In this document: in pieces, positions 37,029-46,651 of the stretch
How positions within the stretch are numbered: position 1 is the stretch's first letter
Layout: the number at the start of each line of letters is the position of its first letter
Assembly: GCF_019249215.1 (NCBI RefSeq)
Contig: NZ_JAESDI010000008.1
Coordinates: forward strand, 1 to 64,000
Direction: 5' to 3'
Source: Alteromonas lipotrueae
Lineage (GTDB): Bacteria; Pseudomonadota; Gammaproteobacteria; Enterobacterales; Alteromonadaceae
Length of the DNA: 64,000 bases
Notes under the pieces: generated by a model
The model's input: the letters and a program-made list of their open reading frames with translations, nothing else
Database searches by the model: none
Told to the model about the DNA's origin: nothing
Translations under genes and position numbers: made by a program

Positions 37029-39115
37029 TTAAAAAACTACTTATTGCTAATCGCGGCGAAATTGCATGTCGCGTGATGCGTACAGCTAAAGCTATGGGTA
37101 TTCAAACAGTGGCGGTTTATTCAGACGCTGATGCAAATGCCTTACACGTTTTACAGGCGGATGAAGCGGTTTATTTAGGCCCTGCCCCCTCTAAAGATAG
37201 CTATTTGCGCGGTACCGCAATTATTGAATACGCCAAAAAGCTTGATGTAGATGCCATTCATCCTGGCTATGGTTTTTTATCTGAAAATGCCGATTTTGCT
37301 AAGGCATGTGCCGCGCACGATATTATATTTGTAGGCCCACCCGCGTCTGCCATAGAAGCCATGGGATCTAAATCTGCGGCCAAGAAAATTATGGAAGGTG
37401 CTGGCGTGCCTTTGGTGCCAGGTTATCACGGAGATGATCAAGATGAGGCTACCTTAAAGCAAGCCAGTGATGCTATGGGCTATCCTGTGTTGCTTAAAGC
37501 TGCTGCCGGTGGTGGTGGTAAAGGTATGCGTCAGGTGTGGAAAGAAAGCGAGTTTTCGGCGGCGCTAAGTGCAGCGAAAAGAGAGTCGATGGCAAGCTTT
37601 GGCGATGAGCATATGCTAGTTGAAAAGTACCTCACTCGCCCTCGCCATGTTGAGATACAAGTTTTCTGTGACACCCATGGTAACGGCGTGTATCTATTTG
37701 AACGTGACTGCTCTGTACAGCGTCGTCATCAAAAAGTCATAGAAGAAGCACCTGCTCCTAATTTTCCTGCCAATATTCGGCAGCAAATGGGCGAAGCGGC
37801 CCTTCAAGCAGCAAAAGCGATTAATTATGTAGGTGCGGGAACCGTTGAGTTCTTGTATGACGAAGACGGCTCGTTCTATTTCATGGAAATGAATACCCGC
37901 TTGCAAGTAGAGCACCCTGTTACGGAAATGATTACCGGTGAAGACTTGGTTCGCTGGCAGCTTGATGTCGCAGAAGGAAAAACCCTGCCCAAGACCCAAT
38001 CAGAATTAACGCTAACGGGACACGCATTCGAAGCGCGCATCTACGCGGAAGATCCCAACAATGATTTTCTGCCCGCCAGCGGCACGCTCTCGCTTATCAA
38101 GACACCCATGTTAGCAAGCCCGGCTTCCTATCAAAACAGCCAGTCGCTAAACAAGACACCCACGTTATCTAGCCAAGGCTCAGCAAGTAAAGTCCGTATC
38201 GATACCGGCGTGCAGCAAGGTGACGACATTAGTGTTTATTACGACCCGATGATATCTAAACTCGTTGTATGGGGTGAGGACAGGGAATCTGCATTAAAAC
38301 AATTAGTTAGCGCACTAAAGCAATACCATATTGACGGCGTAACCACGAATATTGATTTCCTTATCGACGTGGCGTCGAGTACACCGTTCAGTAACGCAGA
38401 ACTAACCACAACTTTTATTGATAAACACGCTGACATCCTGTTCAGCAGCCAGAGTAAATCAGCTGTTGCTGAGCTTCCTGCTATTGCACTACTAACTGTA
38501 CTTTCACGCAATCAAGATGCGGCGAACGATGGACTCCCCTCACCTTGGGGGGTTGTTGGCGCATGGCGCCCCAACATGGAATATCAAGAATCCCTCTCCG
38601 TTATAGTGAATGATGCACTCCACTCGCTCACAATAAGGCACGTTACCAAATCAGGTAACACACTGAATCAAAAGGGTACTTTTCTTAAGGTGAGCACGGA
38701 TAGCGAAAGCTTTGAAGCAACTGGTTATCTTGTTGGTGATAAGTTAATTGCCTCTGTAGATGGTGTAGGGCGTACCTATCATTTCTCGAACAATGAAGGG
38801 CAATTTGGCTTATTTGGTCAAGATTCGAACTGTCATTTCAAGGTGGTAACGCCTGATATAGGAGATGACGATGACAATCAAAATGGTGCGAGTTTAGATG
38901 CACCAATGAATGGTACCGTGGTGGCTCATTTGGTTGAGGTTGGTGCTAGCGTTACAAAAGATGCGCCGCTACTTATTATGGAAGCAATGAAGATGGAACA
39001 CAGTATTGCTGCACCTTGCGACGGTGTGGTACGTGGCTATTTTTATCAACCTGGTGAGTTAGTAGATGGCGGCTCAGTGTTGATTGATTTTGATCCTGAG
39101 CCGAAAGGTGAATGA
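37025..39115 (+). CDS. liuD: 3-methylcrotonyl-CoA carboxylase, biotin-carrying (alpha) subunit
   Basis: A 696-residue biotin carboxylase fused to a biotin carrier. The biotin carboxylase domain begins [15 protein letters not shown] and has the ATP-grasp loop [13 protein letters not shown] and [14 protein letters not shown]. The carrier domain ends with EAMKMEH, Lys656 being the biotin site. ATG at 37025 has CAGGAG upstream and overlaps the liuC stop. Residues about 359-391, between SGTLSLI and VRIDTGV, are some 20 longer than I recall for homologues such as Pseudomonas LiuD. This insert holds two copies of the dispersed repeat, read as IKTPM and NKTPT. The reading frame stays open, so the protein is probably functional. 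Confidence 0.94.
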   Translation: MIKKLLIANRGEIACRVMRTAKAMGIQTVAVYSDADANALHVLQADEAVYLGPAPSKDSYLRGTAIIEYAKKLDVDAIHPGYGFLSENADFAKACAAHDIIFVGPPASAIEAMGSKSAAKKIMEGAGVPLVPGYHGDDQDEATLKQASDAMGYPVLLKAAAGGGGKGMRQVWKESEFSAALSAAKRESMASFGDEHMLVEKYLTRPRHVEIQVFCDTHGNGVYLFERDCSVQRRHQKVIEEAPAPNFPANIRQQMGEAALQAAKAINYVGAGTVEFLYDEDGSFYFMEMNTRLQVEHPVTEMITGEDLVRWQLDVAEGKTLPKTQSELTLTGHAFEARIYAEDPNNDFLPASGTLSLIKTPMLASPASYQNSQSLNKTPTLSSQGSASKVRIDTGVQQGDDISVYYDPMISKLVVWGEDRESALKQLVSALKQYHIDGVTTNIDFLIDVASSTPFSNAELTTTFIDKHADILFSSQSKSAVAELPAIALLTVLSRNQDAANDGLPSPWGVVGAWRPNMEYQESLSVIVNDALHSLTIRHVTKSGNTLNQKGTFLKVSTDSESFEATGYLVGDKLIASVDGVGRTYHFSNNEGQFGLFGQDSNCHFKVVTPDIGDDDDNQNGASLDAPMNGTVVAHLVEVGASVTKDAPLLIMEAMKMEHSIAAPCDGVVRGYFYQPGELVDGGSVLIDFDPEPKGE
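38095..38165 (+). repeat. two GACACCCA repeats inserted in liuD
   Basis: TTATCAAGACACCCAT at 38095-38110 is identical over 16 bases to the complement of the intergenic copy at 41551-41566. The second core is at 38155-38162, 54 bp further, in the same frame. Both fall in a loop insert, not in conserved sequence. Confidence 0.8.
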
Positions 39116-40074
39116 GTGTGGAAACCGTTATGAAGACACCCATTGCAAATTCGACAACTAAGCAAACGACTCACTTTCCCTCGAAAGTGAGTATCGTGGA
39201 AGTTGGTGCCCGTGACGGGTTACAAAACGAAAAGGCGATTCTTAGCGCTAAAGACAAAATACACCTCGTTAATTTGCTTAGCGCAAGTGGATTAAAACGT
39301 ATTGAAGCGGGCAGCTTCGTTTCCCCAAAATGGGTTCCTCAAATGGCAGATTCTGACGCAGTTTTCAATGGAATTAGCCGAGCTAAAGAAGTTATCTATT
39401 CTGCGTTAACTCCTAACCTGAAGGGATTCGAAGCAGCATTGTCTGTTGGCGCTGATGAAGTTGCTATATTTGGTGCTGCGTCCGAATCTTTTTCTCAAAA
39501 AAATATAAACTGCTCAATCAGTGAAAGCTTGAAAAGATTTGAGCCTGTCATTGCGGCCGCAAACACGCATAAAATCCCAGTCAGGGGCTACGTATCTTGT
39601 GTGATGGGCTGCCCTTATGAAGGAGAAATTTCTAGCGAGGCGGTAGCACTGGTATCCAAGGCATTACGTGATATGGGTTGCTATGAAATTTCACTTGGTG
39701 ACACCATAGGAACCGGTACTCCTGCGTCTACAACTCGTTTACTCGAGCAAGTTTGCCAACACGTGCCTGTTGCCGACTTAGCCGTTCACTTTCACGACAC
39801 CTATGGTCAAGCACTAGTTAATATCTACACCGCATTGCAGTACGGTATAGCGAGCATAGATAGCGCTGTGGCAGGACTTGGGGGATGTCCTTATGCTAAA
39901 GGCGCGAGCGGAAACGTGGCGACGGAAGACGTTCTATATATGCTTAATGGACTTGGAATCGAAACTGATGTGAGTATGGATAAGCTGCTTGTTGCTACTG
40001 AATTCATCTCTTCTTTATTAGGCAGAAAACCAGTGTCTAAGGTAGCTAATGCATTGCTTGCCAAGATAAATTAG
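39112..40074 (+). CDS. liuE: hydroxymethylglutaryl-CoA lyase
   Basis: It cleaves HMG-CoA to acetoacetate and acetyl-CoA, the last step of leucine degradation. The 320-residue TIM-barrel enzyme has [13 protein letters not shown] at the active site, and [10 protein letters not shown] and [15 protein letters not shown] with the catalytic Cys loop. It overlaps liuD by four bases. About 26 residues precede the conserved core, longer than usual, and they include a repeat copy (MKTPI, 39135-39142). Translation could also begin at ATG 39130, just before the repeat. Confidence 0.94.
   Translation: MSVETVMKTPIANSTTKQTTHFPSKVSIVEVGARDGLQNEKAILSAKDKIHLVNLLSASGLKRIEAGSFVSPKWVPQMADSDAVFNGISRAKEVIYSALTPNLKGFEAALSVGADEVAIFGAASESFSQKNINCSISESLKRFEPVIAAANTHKIPVRGYVSCVMGCPYEGEISSEAVALVSKALRDMGCYEISLGDTIGTGTPASTTRLLEQVCQHVPVADLAVHFHDTYGQALVNIYTALQYGIASIDSAVAGLGGCPYAKGASGNVATEDVLYMLNGLGIETDVSMDKLLVATEFISSLLGRKPVSKVANALLAKIN
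39130..39145 (+). repeat. GACACCCA repeat at the liuE N-terminus
   Basis: GTTATGAAGACACCCATTG with core 39135-39142 matches the extended consensus and encodes MKTPI in the N-terminal extension of LiuE. Confidence 0.65.
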
Positions 40075-40100
40075 ATTCACTTTCTTCGGCATTTAGCGCT

Positions 40101-40116
40101 ACCAAGACACCCATCG
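40101..40116 (+). repeat. GACACCCA repeat between liuE and the transposase
   Basis: CTACCAAGACACCCATCGC with core 40106-40113, 140 bases before the transposase gene. A short hairpin (GCTGG, 11-base loop, CCAGC) follows directly at 40116-40136. Confidence 0.7.
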
Positions 40117-40245
40117 CTGGCAACGTCACTACCAGCAAGCCATCCTTCGTAAAATAAAGGGGCAATTCAATTAATTCACGCCTAAAATACAGGTTCATCA
40201 ATTTTCATTGATTGCTAGCATGGTGATATACGAATTTACTGGATA

Positions 40246-41232
40246 TTGACCGTGCCGCAATCAAGAAGCAGCCAAATCAGTCTTGCAGATACTCCTTACT
40301 ATCATTGTGTTTCTCGCTGCGTTAGACAATGCTACCTGTGCGGCATTGATCAGCATTCTGGCAAAAGTTTCGAACATCGAAGAGGCTGGGTAGAGCGCCG
40401 ATTATTAGAGTTAGTATCGGTGTATTCCATTGATATTTGTGCTTATGCGGTAATGAGTAATCACGTCCATGTAGTCCTGCATGTTGACAAAAAAAGCGCA
40501 CATACCTGGAGCCAGGAAGAAGTACTAACCAAGTGGCACCGTATTCATAAAGGCACCCTGCTCACTCAAAGGTTCCTTAAAGGTGAGCCCCTCTCGGAAG
40601 CCGAAATACAAGCAGTAACCGATACTGCTGAAATTTACCGTGGGCGTCTGTATGACATTAGTTGGTTTATGCGAAATCTAAATGAGTTTATTGCTAGGGC
40701 GGCAAATACAGAAGACGAGTGCACGGGGCGATTTTGGGAGGGAAGATTTAAATCTCAAGCTTTGTTGAATGAAAGCGCCCTCCTTTCCTGTATGGCCTAT
40801 GTAGACTTAAACCCCGTTAGAGCCAAGGTTGCGACCACGCCTGAAAACGCTAGGTACACCAGTATTTACTCACGAATACAGGCAATGAAGTGCAATTCGA
40901 ATACTTCTGAATTGCTACCGTTTACAGGGGAGTGTAAACAACACGACTCCAAACTATTACCCATTGGCCTAACCGATTACCTTGAACTCGTCGATACAAT
41001 GGGAAGAATCATTCGTGATGACAAACCAGGTTACATCAATAGCAATTACGCCCCGATATTGTCTAGATTAGGGATAAAACAGATTCACTGGCAGACGCTT
41101 ACCACTAGCTTCGAAAAGTTATTTAGTTATGCAGCTGGGTGTGAAGTCACAATGAGGAGGTTTAAGCAAAATACCAATCGGCAGCGAGCAAGAGGAATAA
41201 AGAACGCAAAATTGCTTTCCAACGCAAGCTAG
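40246..41232 (+). CDS. REP-associated-type tyrosine transposase (Y1/HUH, RAYT-like)
   Basis: A 328-residue protein of the IS200-related Y1 transposase group found as single chromosomal copies (REP-associated tyrosine transposases, RAYTs). The HUH metal motif is in SNHVHVV (His73, His75), GRFWEGRFKSQ is at 161-171, and the catalytic Tyr is probably Tyr185 in CMAYVDLNPVRAK. These are family hallmarks. It is longer than compact RAYTs (about 150-220 residues) and has about 120 extra C-terminal residues. The start is a TTG (GTG 40252 is possible) with no clear ribosome site, suggesting low expression. No IS ends or target duplications were seen, but the GACACCCA repeat lies on both sides (40106, and 41460-41566). 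I infer that these are its substrate. Confidence 0.85.
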   Translation: MTVPQSRSSQISLADTPYYHCVSRCVRQCYLCGIDQHSGKSFEHRRGWVERRLLELVSVYSIDICAYAVMSNHVHVVLHVDKKSAHTWSQEEVLTKWHRIHKGTLLTQRFLKGEPLSEAEIQAVTDTAEIYRGRLYDISWFMRNLNEFIARAANTEDECTGRFWEGRFKSQALLNESALLSCMAYVDLNPVRAKVATTPENARYTSIYSRIQAMKCNSNTSELLPFTGECKQHDSKLLPIGLTDYLELVDTMGRIIRDDKPGYINSNYAPILSRLGIKQIHWQTLTTSFEKLFSYAAGCEVTMRRFKQNTNRQRARGIKNAKLLSNAS

Positions 41233-41593
41233 TTACCATCTTTTGTCCGCGGATATGAGTTAAATGGCAAAAAATCCCCTTTGTTGACTCAGCAGCCCTT
41301 TATCGTCAAAAGTTAATTCGTAGCCCTACTTTAGTTGTTACACTACGGCCTTATTATTCCTTTTCAAACTGTCTAAGTAACCTCATCGCATCTATAAATA
41401 ATCGCCAAGCTAAATGCTTGGTAGATTTTAAACTTCTGCTCGGCTAACAGAACTAACGAGACACCCACTGTATTTCCTTGAGCAGGGTTGAGATTAAACC
41501 TGTATTAGGGTGGGTGTCCTGTTAAGCTGTTAACGGTTAACCCTAATAAGATGGGTGTCTTGATAACTCTTATAATGCCTGAGAATTCTGGAT
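41233..41593. other. intergenic region downstream of the transposase
   Basis: A 361-bp gap between convergent genes. Its right half holds three repeat copies and two nested inverted repeats (see 41457-41566). The left part shows nothing recognisable. Confidence 0.45.
41457..41566. repeat. GACACCCA repeat cluster (one forward, two reverse) beside the transposase
   Basis: A forward core at 41460-41467 faces reverse cores at 41511-41518 and 41552-41559. GACACCCAC (41460) and GTGGGTGTC (41510) make a nine-base inverted repeat. A second one, TATTAGGGT (41503) and ACCCTAATA (41540), encloses the middle copy. The last copy is ATGGGTGTCTTGATAA, identical to the liuD copy on the other strand. Confidence 0.8.
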
Positions 41594-44239
41594 TCAAGCA
41601 GGTTCTCGATTATCACTTAAAGCCAACCACGACTCATTAGCTTCCCAGGTAGTTAGCCATAGAGAAACTTGATTAGCGGCCATAGGCTTGGCAATGCCAT
41701 AGCCTTGCGCTAACACACACCCCAAGCGGATAAGGGCAACGCCGTGCTCAACTGACTCTACGCCTTCCGCAATCACTTCTCGTTTAAATGCTTTTGCTAA
41801 TCCCACCACACCTTCAACAATCGCTAAGTCATCAGTGTCATCTAACATGTCTCGCACAAAGCTTTGGTCAATTTTAATTAAGTAAGCTGGCAAACGTTTT
41901 AGATAAGTAAGTGATGAGTAACCAGTACCAAAATCATCTAAAGCAAAGCTCACCCCTAAATCGTGACACGCATTCATTGTTGAAGATACCTGAAAGGTAT
42001 CTTGCAGTGCACTGGTTTCCAGAATTTCTAGCTCTAAATAGCCTGGATCTACGTCAGGATGTGCCGCTAAAAGTGTTTCTAGTCGAGAAGTGAAGTTGTC
42101 CTGCTGCAATTGATGTGCACTAATATTCACACTTACGGGTAATGAAATACCGCGTTTCTGCCAGTGCGATATTTGTGTTAAAGCGGCATCAATAACCCAC
42201 TCTCCAACTTCCAAGCTGATACCGTGCCCTTCAATAACTGGCAAAAATTCGAGCGGTGGAATTAAGCCGCTTTCAGGGTGCTCCCAGCGGAGCAAAGCTT
42301 CTACACCAATCACTTCACCAGAGCTCATATTCACCTTCGGTTGGTAGTGTAAAACAAACTCTTTGCGATCCAACGCAACGCGTACATTATCAATGCTCTT
42401 GTTATAGGTATTAATCGCGTTATCTTGCTCTAAATCGAACTGGTGATATCGGTTCTTACCCCCCTGTTTTGCAATATACATGGCATGGTCTGCGTGGCGT
42501 ATTAACTGATCCGCATCGACGTTATCTTGAGGGAAAACAGTCACACCAATACTGGCCGACACTTGCATAACCGCATCGGCAATATTGACTGGTGCAGAGG
42601 CAGATTTAAGAAGTCGATTTAAGACATGCTCACAATCACTAAACTCATCCAAGTTAACCATAATAATAATGAATTCGTCACCGCCAATACGTGCAATTGT
42701 ATCTCCCGCTCTTAAACTAGCTTTTAAGCCATTGGAGACTTCAACCAAAAACTGATCACCGATGTTGTGCCCGTAATTATCATTAATCGCTTTAAATCCA
42801 TCTAAATCCATAAATGCGACGGCCAGTGAATTTTGTTGTAACTGACTGTGCTTAATGGCTTGATTAAGGCGCTTGGCAAGTAACACTCTGTTAGGTAAGT
42901 TGGTCAACAGATCATAATGCGCTATTCGTTCTAACTTACCTTCATTGAGCTTAATTTCTGATATGTCAGTTGAGAGTGACACATAATGTTGCACCTGCCC
43001 TTCCGAGTCTTTGACGGCGCTGATTGTGACCATTTCAGGATAAACTTCACCATCCTTACGACAATTCCAAATCTCACCTCTCCAGTGCCCATCAGTATTA
43101 AGCGTATTCCACATGTTTTTATAAAACTGCGCGCTGTGGCGTCCAGACTGAAGAATTTTAGGGTTCTTCCCTAGCACTTCCGATTTACTGTAGCCTGTAA
43201 TGCGGCAAAGTGTATCGTTCACTTCAATAATGATGGCGGAAGCGTCTGTGATAATAATGCCTTCGTTCGCATGAGTGAAAACGCTGGCAGCACGCTTTAA
43301 TGTCTCTTCGGAACGATTTTTTTCGATGGCAATACTCGCTAAACTGGCAGTTTGTTCAATTAACGCAAGATCAGAATCAGATGGGCAATTAATACTGGAG
43401 TGATAAATAGCGAAAGTACCAAGTACTGCGCCTTGAGTAGAACGAATGGGTTCAGACCAACAAGCGCCTAAATTAGCGCTAAACGCTAAGTCTTTAAAAT
43501 CTTTCCAATAAGGATGGGTTTGTATATCTGCAACAATAACACGTTCGTTAATAAACGCCGCTGTGCCACAAGAACCCACGCCCATACCTATCTCTACGCC
43601 ATCAATAGCATCGGTATAAAATTTAGGAAGACTATTTCCGGTTCCGTTGCGCAGATGCCCCCCTGAATCCTCGAGGATTAAGATGCTGCACATCATTTCT
43701 GGGTTATTAAGCTCAACCACGCTGACAATGGCATCTAGCACCTTTTTTAGAGGTTCTCCGCTGGTAATGAGTTCTAATACTTCACTGCGCGTTGTTTCCC
43801 TTAACTCATTCTGCCTGCGTTTGGTAACGTCTCGGATAACACCAACAATAAATCGTCTATTATTGCGGTCTACAAATCGGCTCAGTTTAGCAAGTACTAC
43901 CCTTGCTTTGTCACCCTTGCCCTGCAGGGTTTGCTCAATGACTTTATCTTCTCCGGTATCAATTACATGCTGATCGCTGTGCGCCAACTTCACCAATTCT
44001 TGTGGGTAGATTGTATCTGAGAAGGTTTTTCCAATGAGTTTTTTTCGAGAAACGTTTACAAGCTCACAAAAGGCGTTGTTAGCAACTAAAAGCTTACCCT
44101 CCCCGTCTTTAATAAATACAGGGTCAACTGATATGTCCAAAAACGCATTAAGATAACCCTCCAATTCCTCAGGATCTTTTACTGGCAATACTGCCGGGCC
44201 ATTATTTTCTTGTTGTTTATAAGACATATTTGAAACCAA
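41594..44239 (-). CDS. PAS-GAF-PAS-GGDEF-EAL c-di-GMP phosphodiesterase/cyclase
   Basis: A cytoplasmic 881-residue signalling protein. The domains are PAS (about 28-145), GAF (about 155-305), PAS (about 315-430), GGDEF (about 440-600) and EAL (about 615-870). The GGDEF site is intact (RIGGDEF, 519-523). The EAL domain has VEALLRWEHPE with Glu647, then DDFGTGYSSL and AEGVES, so phosphodiesterase activity is likely. No membrane segment is visible, so the signal is intracellular or diffusible. The first codon may be GTG 44239 or ATG 44227, neither with a strong ribosome site. Confidence 0.9.
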   Translation of the reverse strand: MVSNMSYKQQENNGPAVLPVKDPEELEGYLNAFLDISVDPVFIKDGEGKLLVANNAFCELVNVSRKKLIGKTFSDTIYPQELVKLAHSDQHVIDTGEDKVIEQTLQGKGDKARVVLAKLSRFVDRNNRRFIVGVIRDVTKRRQNELRETTRSEVLELITSGEPLKKVLDAIVSVVELNNPEMMCSILILEDSGGHLRNGTGNSLPKFYTDAIDGVEIGMGVGSCGTAAFINERVIVADIQTHPYWKDFKDLAFSANLGACWSEPIRSTQGAVLGTFAIYHSSINCPSDSDLALIEQTASLASIAIEKNRSEETLKRAASVFTHANEGIIITDASAIIIEVNDTLCRITGYSKSEVLGKNPKILQSGRHSAQFYKNMWNTLNTDGHWRGEIWNCRKDGEVYPEMVTISAVKDSEGQVQHYVSLSTDISEIKLNEGKLERIAHYDLLTNLPNRVLLAKRLNQAIKHSQLQQNSLAVAFMDLDGFKAINDNYGHNIGDQFLVEVSNGLKASLRAGDTIARIGGDEFIIIMVNLDEFSDCEHVLNRLLKSASAPVNIADAVMQVSASIGVTVFPQDNVDADQLIRHADHAMYIAKQGGKNRYHQFDLEQDNAINTYNKSIDNVRVALDRKEFVLHYQPKVNMSSGEVIGVEALLRWEHPESGLIPPLEFLPVIEGHGISLEVGEWVIDAALTQISHWQKRGISLPVSVNISAHQLQQDNFTSRLETLLAAHPDVDPGYLELEILETSALQDTFQVSSTMNACHDLGVSFALDDFGTGYSSLTYLKRLPAYLIKIDQSFVRDMLDDTDDLAIVEGVVGLAKAFKREVIAEGVESVEHGVALIRLGCVLAQGYGIAKPMAANQVSLWLTTWEANESWLALSDNREPA

Positions 44240-44341
44240 ACTTGATTACTAGAGCCACGTTCGCCCAATATCGACTGATATATGAATTGGGTTTCAGAAA
44301 TGTAATCACGGTAATTTGCACGGCTTCGACCTCCTATTGTC

Positions 44342-45502
44342 TTATTTTTCTTTTGGTAACATAAGCGTAGTACAAATCGCCATAGTGAGCATTGCAGCCA
44401 TAATGTACACCACTGAAAAGTCTATAAATGACGATATAATCGCGTAGAAACCACCAAAGCCAAGTAAAATAAGGCCTATAGCTGTGTTTGAAAAACCGAC
44501 TAATTCAGTCCTGTCTTGCCCATCTTTAATATCTAAACTGTAAGTTTTTCGCCCTGTTCGCACGCCTGCATGAGCAATAGAAAGAATAAAAAACAACCCT
44601 GCAGACATCCACAAATTTTCAGGCTTCATAGCAAGTAAGCCAACACAGGCAATTAATGCCAAGGCTCCTGACAATTGAAGGGTGAATCGAGCGCTTTTAT
44701 CTGCAATTTTTCCCCAAAGAAACGAAGAAAGCATAGATGCTAAGGCTTGTGCAGCAAGATAAAACGGAAGCAAAGATTTTGCGCTTTGTACACTTTCCAA
44801 CATGAAGTACGGCGCGACTAGCGCAGAGTGAACAAACAGTCCCCTCACAAAAACGAACCGATATACTGTGTTGTCAAAACGCCAATTAAACAACGATTTA
44901 TTTTTAGATTCTTCTATTTCAACATGGGTTTTTATTGAAAACATTAAAAATAGCGTGACACAAAATGCAAGCGCTGATGACGCTAGCAAAATGTAAAGTG
45001 AATAGCCTTCAAGCTCTTTTTCAAAATACACCAAAGGCACTGCTGCGCACAATGTCATCACACCAGACGCTGTGGATGCTAACCCGACCAACCTGCCTCG
45101 TTCCCCTTTTTGACTGACATCTGCTTCCATGTCTTTTACGGTAAGAGAGCTCGCAGAGCGGCCTAAACTTAGAAATACAAGTGAAGCGAGTATTATTAGC
45201 CCAGCCAAAGAACCTTCGGTGACAAGTGCAGCAGCTAACATGGTACATATGGCCGATATCTGTACGGCCATACCCAACCGCCAAACGTGGTGCCTAGCGC
45301 TTTTATTACGTAGATACACACCAATTAGGGCTTGTGGTAACAATGCGCCAGATTCGCGAATTGGCACCAACCACATCACCATCCAGCTAGGAGCCCCCAA
45401 AGAGATTAGTAGTGCAGGTAGTGTAGTTTTTGCAGACGCCAGTAAGTCGGCCAATTTATTGAAAGCTAGGCCGACAATTAGACGACGTTTATTTCCCAGC
45501 AT
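44342..45502 (-). CDS. MFS transporter
   Basis: A major facilitator protein of 386 residues with about 12 membrane helices. The loop after helix 2 (RESGALLPQALIGVYLRNKSARHHVWRLG in part) is the usual MFS position but lacks a textbook motif A. I do not recognise the subfamily or substrate. AAGGA lies immediately before the ATG. The upstream gap holds the second-largest repeat cluster, 193 bp before the start. Confidence 0.78.
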   Translation of the reverse strand: MLGNKRRLIVGLAFNKLADLLASAKTTLPALLISLGAPSWMVMWLVPIRESGALLPQALIGVYLRNKSARHHVWRLGMAVQISAICTMLAAALVTEGSLAGLIILASLVFLSLGRSASSLTVKDMEADVSQKGERGRLVGLASTASGVMTLCAAVPLVYFEKELEGYSLYILLASSALAFCVTLFLMFSIKTHVEIEESKNKSLFNWRFDNTVYRFVFVRGLFVHSALVAPYFMLESVQSAKSLLPFYLAAQALASMLSSFLWGKIADKSARFTLQLSGALALIACVGLLAMKPENLWMSAGLFFILSIAHAGVRTGRKTYSLDIKDGQDRTELVGFSNTAIGLILLGFGGFYAIISSFIDFSVVYIMAAMLTMAICTTLMLPKEK

Positions 45503-45695
45503 GTCCTTCCCTAAGGTAATTTTACAAAATCACAAACGCTTCTAACCAGCAAGCCTGCCACAGCTCATTTAAGAGTTACTTAATGGACTTTATACTAAAA
45601 ACCCTCAGAACTCGATCATGCAGCAATTAAGCGCACTATATCGTACTAACACACTGAACAATCTTAACAATTAGGCCAATTTAAAACCTAAAAGC

Positions 45696-45910
45696 TTATC
45701 GAGACACCCATCGTAAACTAACTGTCCCACCAACCTGTTTAAGTAAGATCGCTAGGGTTCCATCAGCGCTTCATATCCTATTCATAACACTACCATGGGT
45801 GTCTCGATAACGTCATAATCATGGGTGTCTCTTTAACTCTTTTAAGACAACCTAAACATGGGTGTCTTTGTAAACAATAAATGCTTCTTAACATGGGTGT
45901 CTCGATAACG
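45696..45910. repeat. GACACCCA repeat cluster (one forward, four reverse)
   Basis: The forward core is at 45703-45710; reverse cores are at 45796, 45822, 45859 and 45894. TTATCGAGACACCCAT (45696-45711) and ATGGGTGTCTCGATAA (45795-45810) are perfect 16-bp inverted copies. The last copy (45893-45908) has the same 16 bases. Reverse copies are spaced 26, 37 and 35 bp. Confidence 0.85.
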
Positions 45911-45972
45911 CCAATAACACCATCTAGCAACACCAGAGAAGTATTTTGAATTTATATCGCCCAAAATGAAAA

Positions 45973-46018
45973 AAGCCAAGTTCGCTTTGGAACATATCCA
46001 TAAAAGCAAACTCGGCTT
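45973..46018 (-). terminator. terminator of the SRPBCC gene
   Basis: AAGCCAAGTTCGCTT and AAGCAAACTCGGCTT pair over 15 positions with two imperfect pairs around a 16-base loop. On the minus strand the stem is followed by a run of T, 56 bases past the stop codon. Confidence 0.75.
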
Positions 46019-46073
46019 GGTCTGTAGTGAAAATCATTGCCGCTTCTGCACTAAGCAAAAGCGTGGCTAGTTT

Positions 46074-46607
46074 TTAGCCTTTATTCTCAACAACGGTTTT
46101 CAAATTTTCTAATCCCATTTCAAAATCTGGGCCTATCATGCCGTCCATCATGAGTACAAAATAGCGATTGATGATATTGTTACCTACATCACCAGAGTCA
46201 ACCCACGTCACTTTGGTAGCCTCACCTGCAGGCGATATTACCAATGAACCTGTCGAACCCATTTCCCAATCAGGAAAAGCCAATGAGTAAACGACCTTTT
46301 TATTGTGTTCTAAATCGGTAATTTTCATTTCCCCATTGCCTTCCGTCACGCTTTTCCAAGATGACATCATTCCAATAGCTCTATCTGGCCCAGAGTAATC
46401 AATTTCCATACTAGGGTCGCGTTGAAACCAAACGCCCCAGTTTTGCCACGCCCGTAAATCGACGACATCGGGATAAATTTCTTCAGGTTGCGCATTGATT
46501 AAAATACTTCTTTCAACTTTGTATTGCTTTGGAAGGAATAGCCCAACCACGACAACCAAAGCAATCAGTACGCCCACACCTAAAACTATCTTCTTTAAAA
46601 CTGCCAT
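46074..46607 (-). CDS. SRPBCC (START-like) family protein with membrane anchor
   Basis: A 177-residue protein. An N-terminal helix (about 4-24) anchors or exports it. The rest (about 30-175) is a polyketide-cyclase/SRPBCC fold with VERSILINAQPEEIYPDVVDLRAW and a C-terminal helix. Such domains bind hydrophobic ligands in a cavity; no ligand can be named. GGAG precedes the ATG. It may be co-transcribed with the upstream nucleoside hydrolase gene (44-bp gap). Confidence 0.78.
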   Translation of the reverse strand: MAVLKKIVLGVGVLIALVVVVGLFLPKQYKVERSILINAQPEEIYPDVVDLRAWQNWGVWFQRDPSMEIDYSGPDRAIGMMSSWKSVTEGNGEMKITDLEHNKKVVYSLAFPDWEMGSTGSLVISPAGEATKVTWVDSGDVGNNIINRYFVLMMDGMIGPDFEMGLENLKTVVENKG

Positions 46608-46651
46608 CTAAAACTCCATGATAATCACATAGGACTAGAAATATATAACAA

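Larger units (their letters stand above)
45503..46073. other. 571-bp intergenic region with repeat cluster and terminator
   Basis: It contains the promoter side of the MFS gene, the repeat cluster at 45696-45910, and the terminator of the SRPBCC gene at 45973-46018. No reading frame of note was seen. Confidence 0.5.

Noticed and set aside
37670..37677. GACACCCA in liuD biotin carboxylase domain
   Set aside because: It encodes the conserved DTHGN of biotin carboxylases. The flanks do not match the extended repeat.
40246..41232. Complete IS200/IS605 insertion sequence
   Set aside because: No accessory tnpB, no paired IS-end hairpins and no sign of target interruption. The protein features fit the RAYT group instead.
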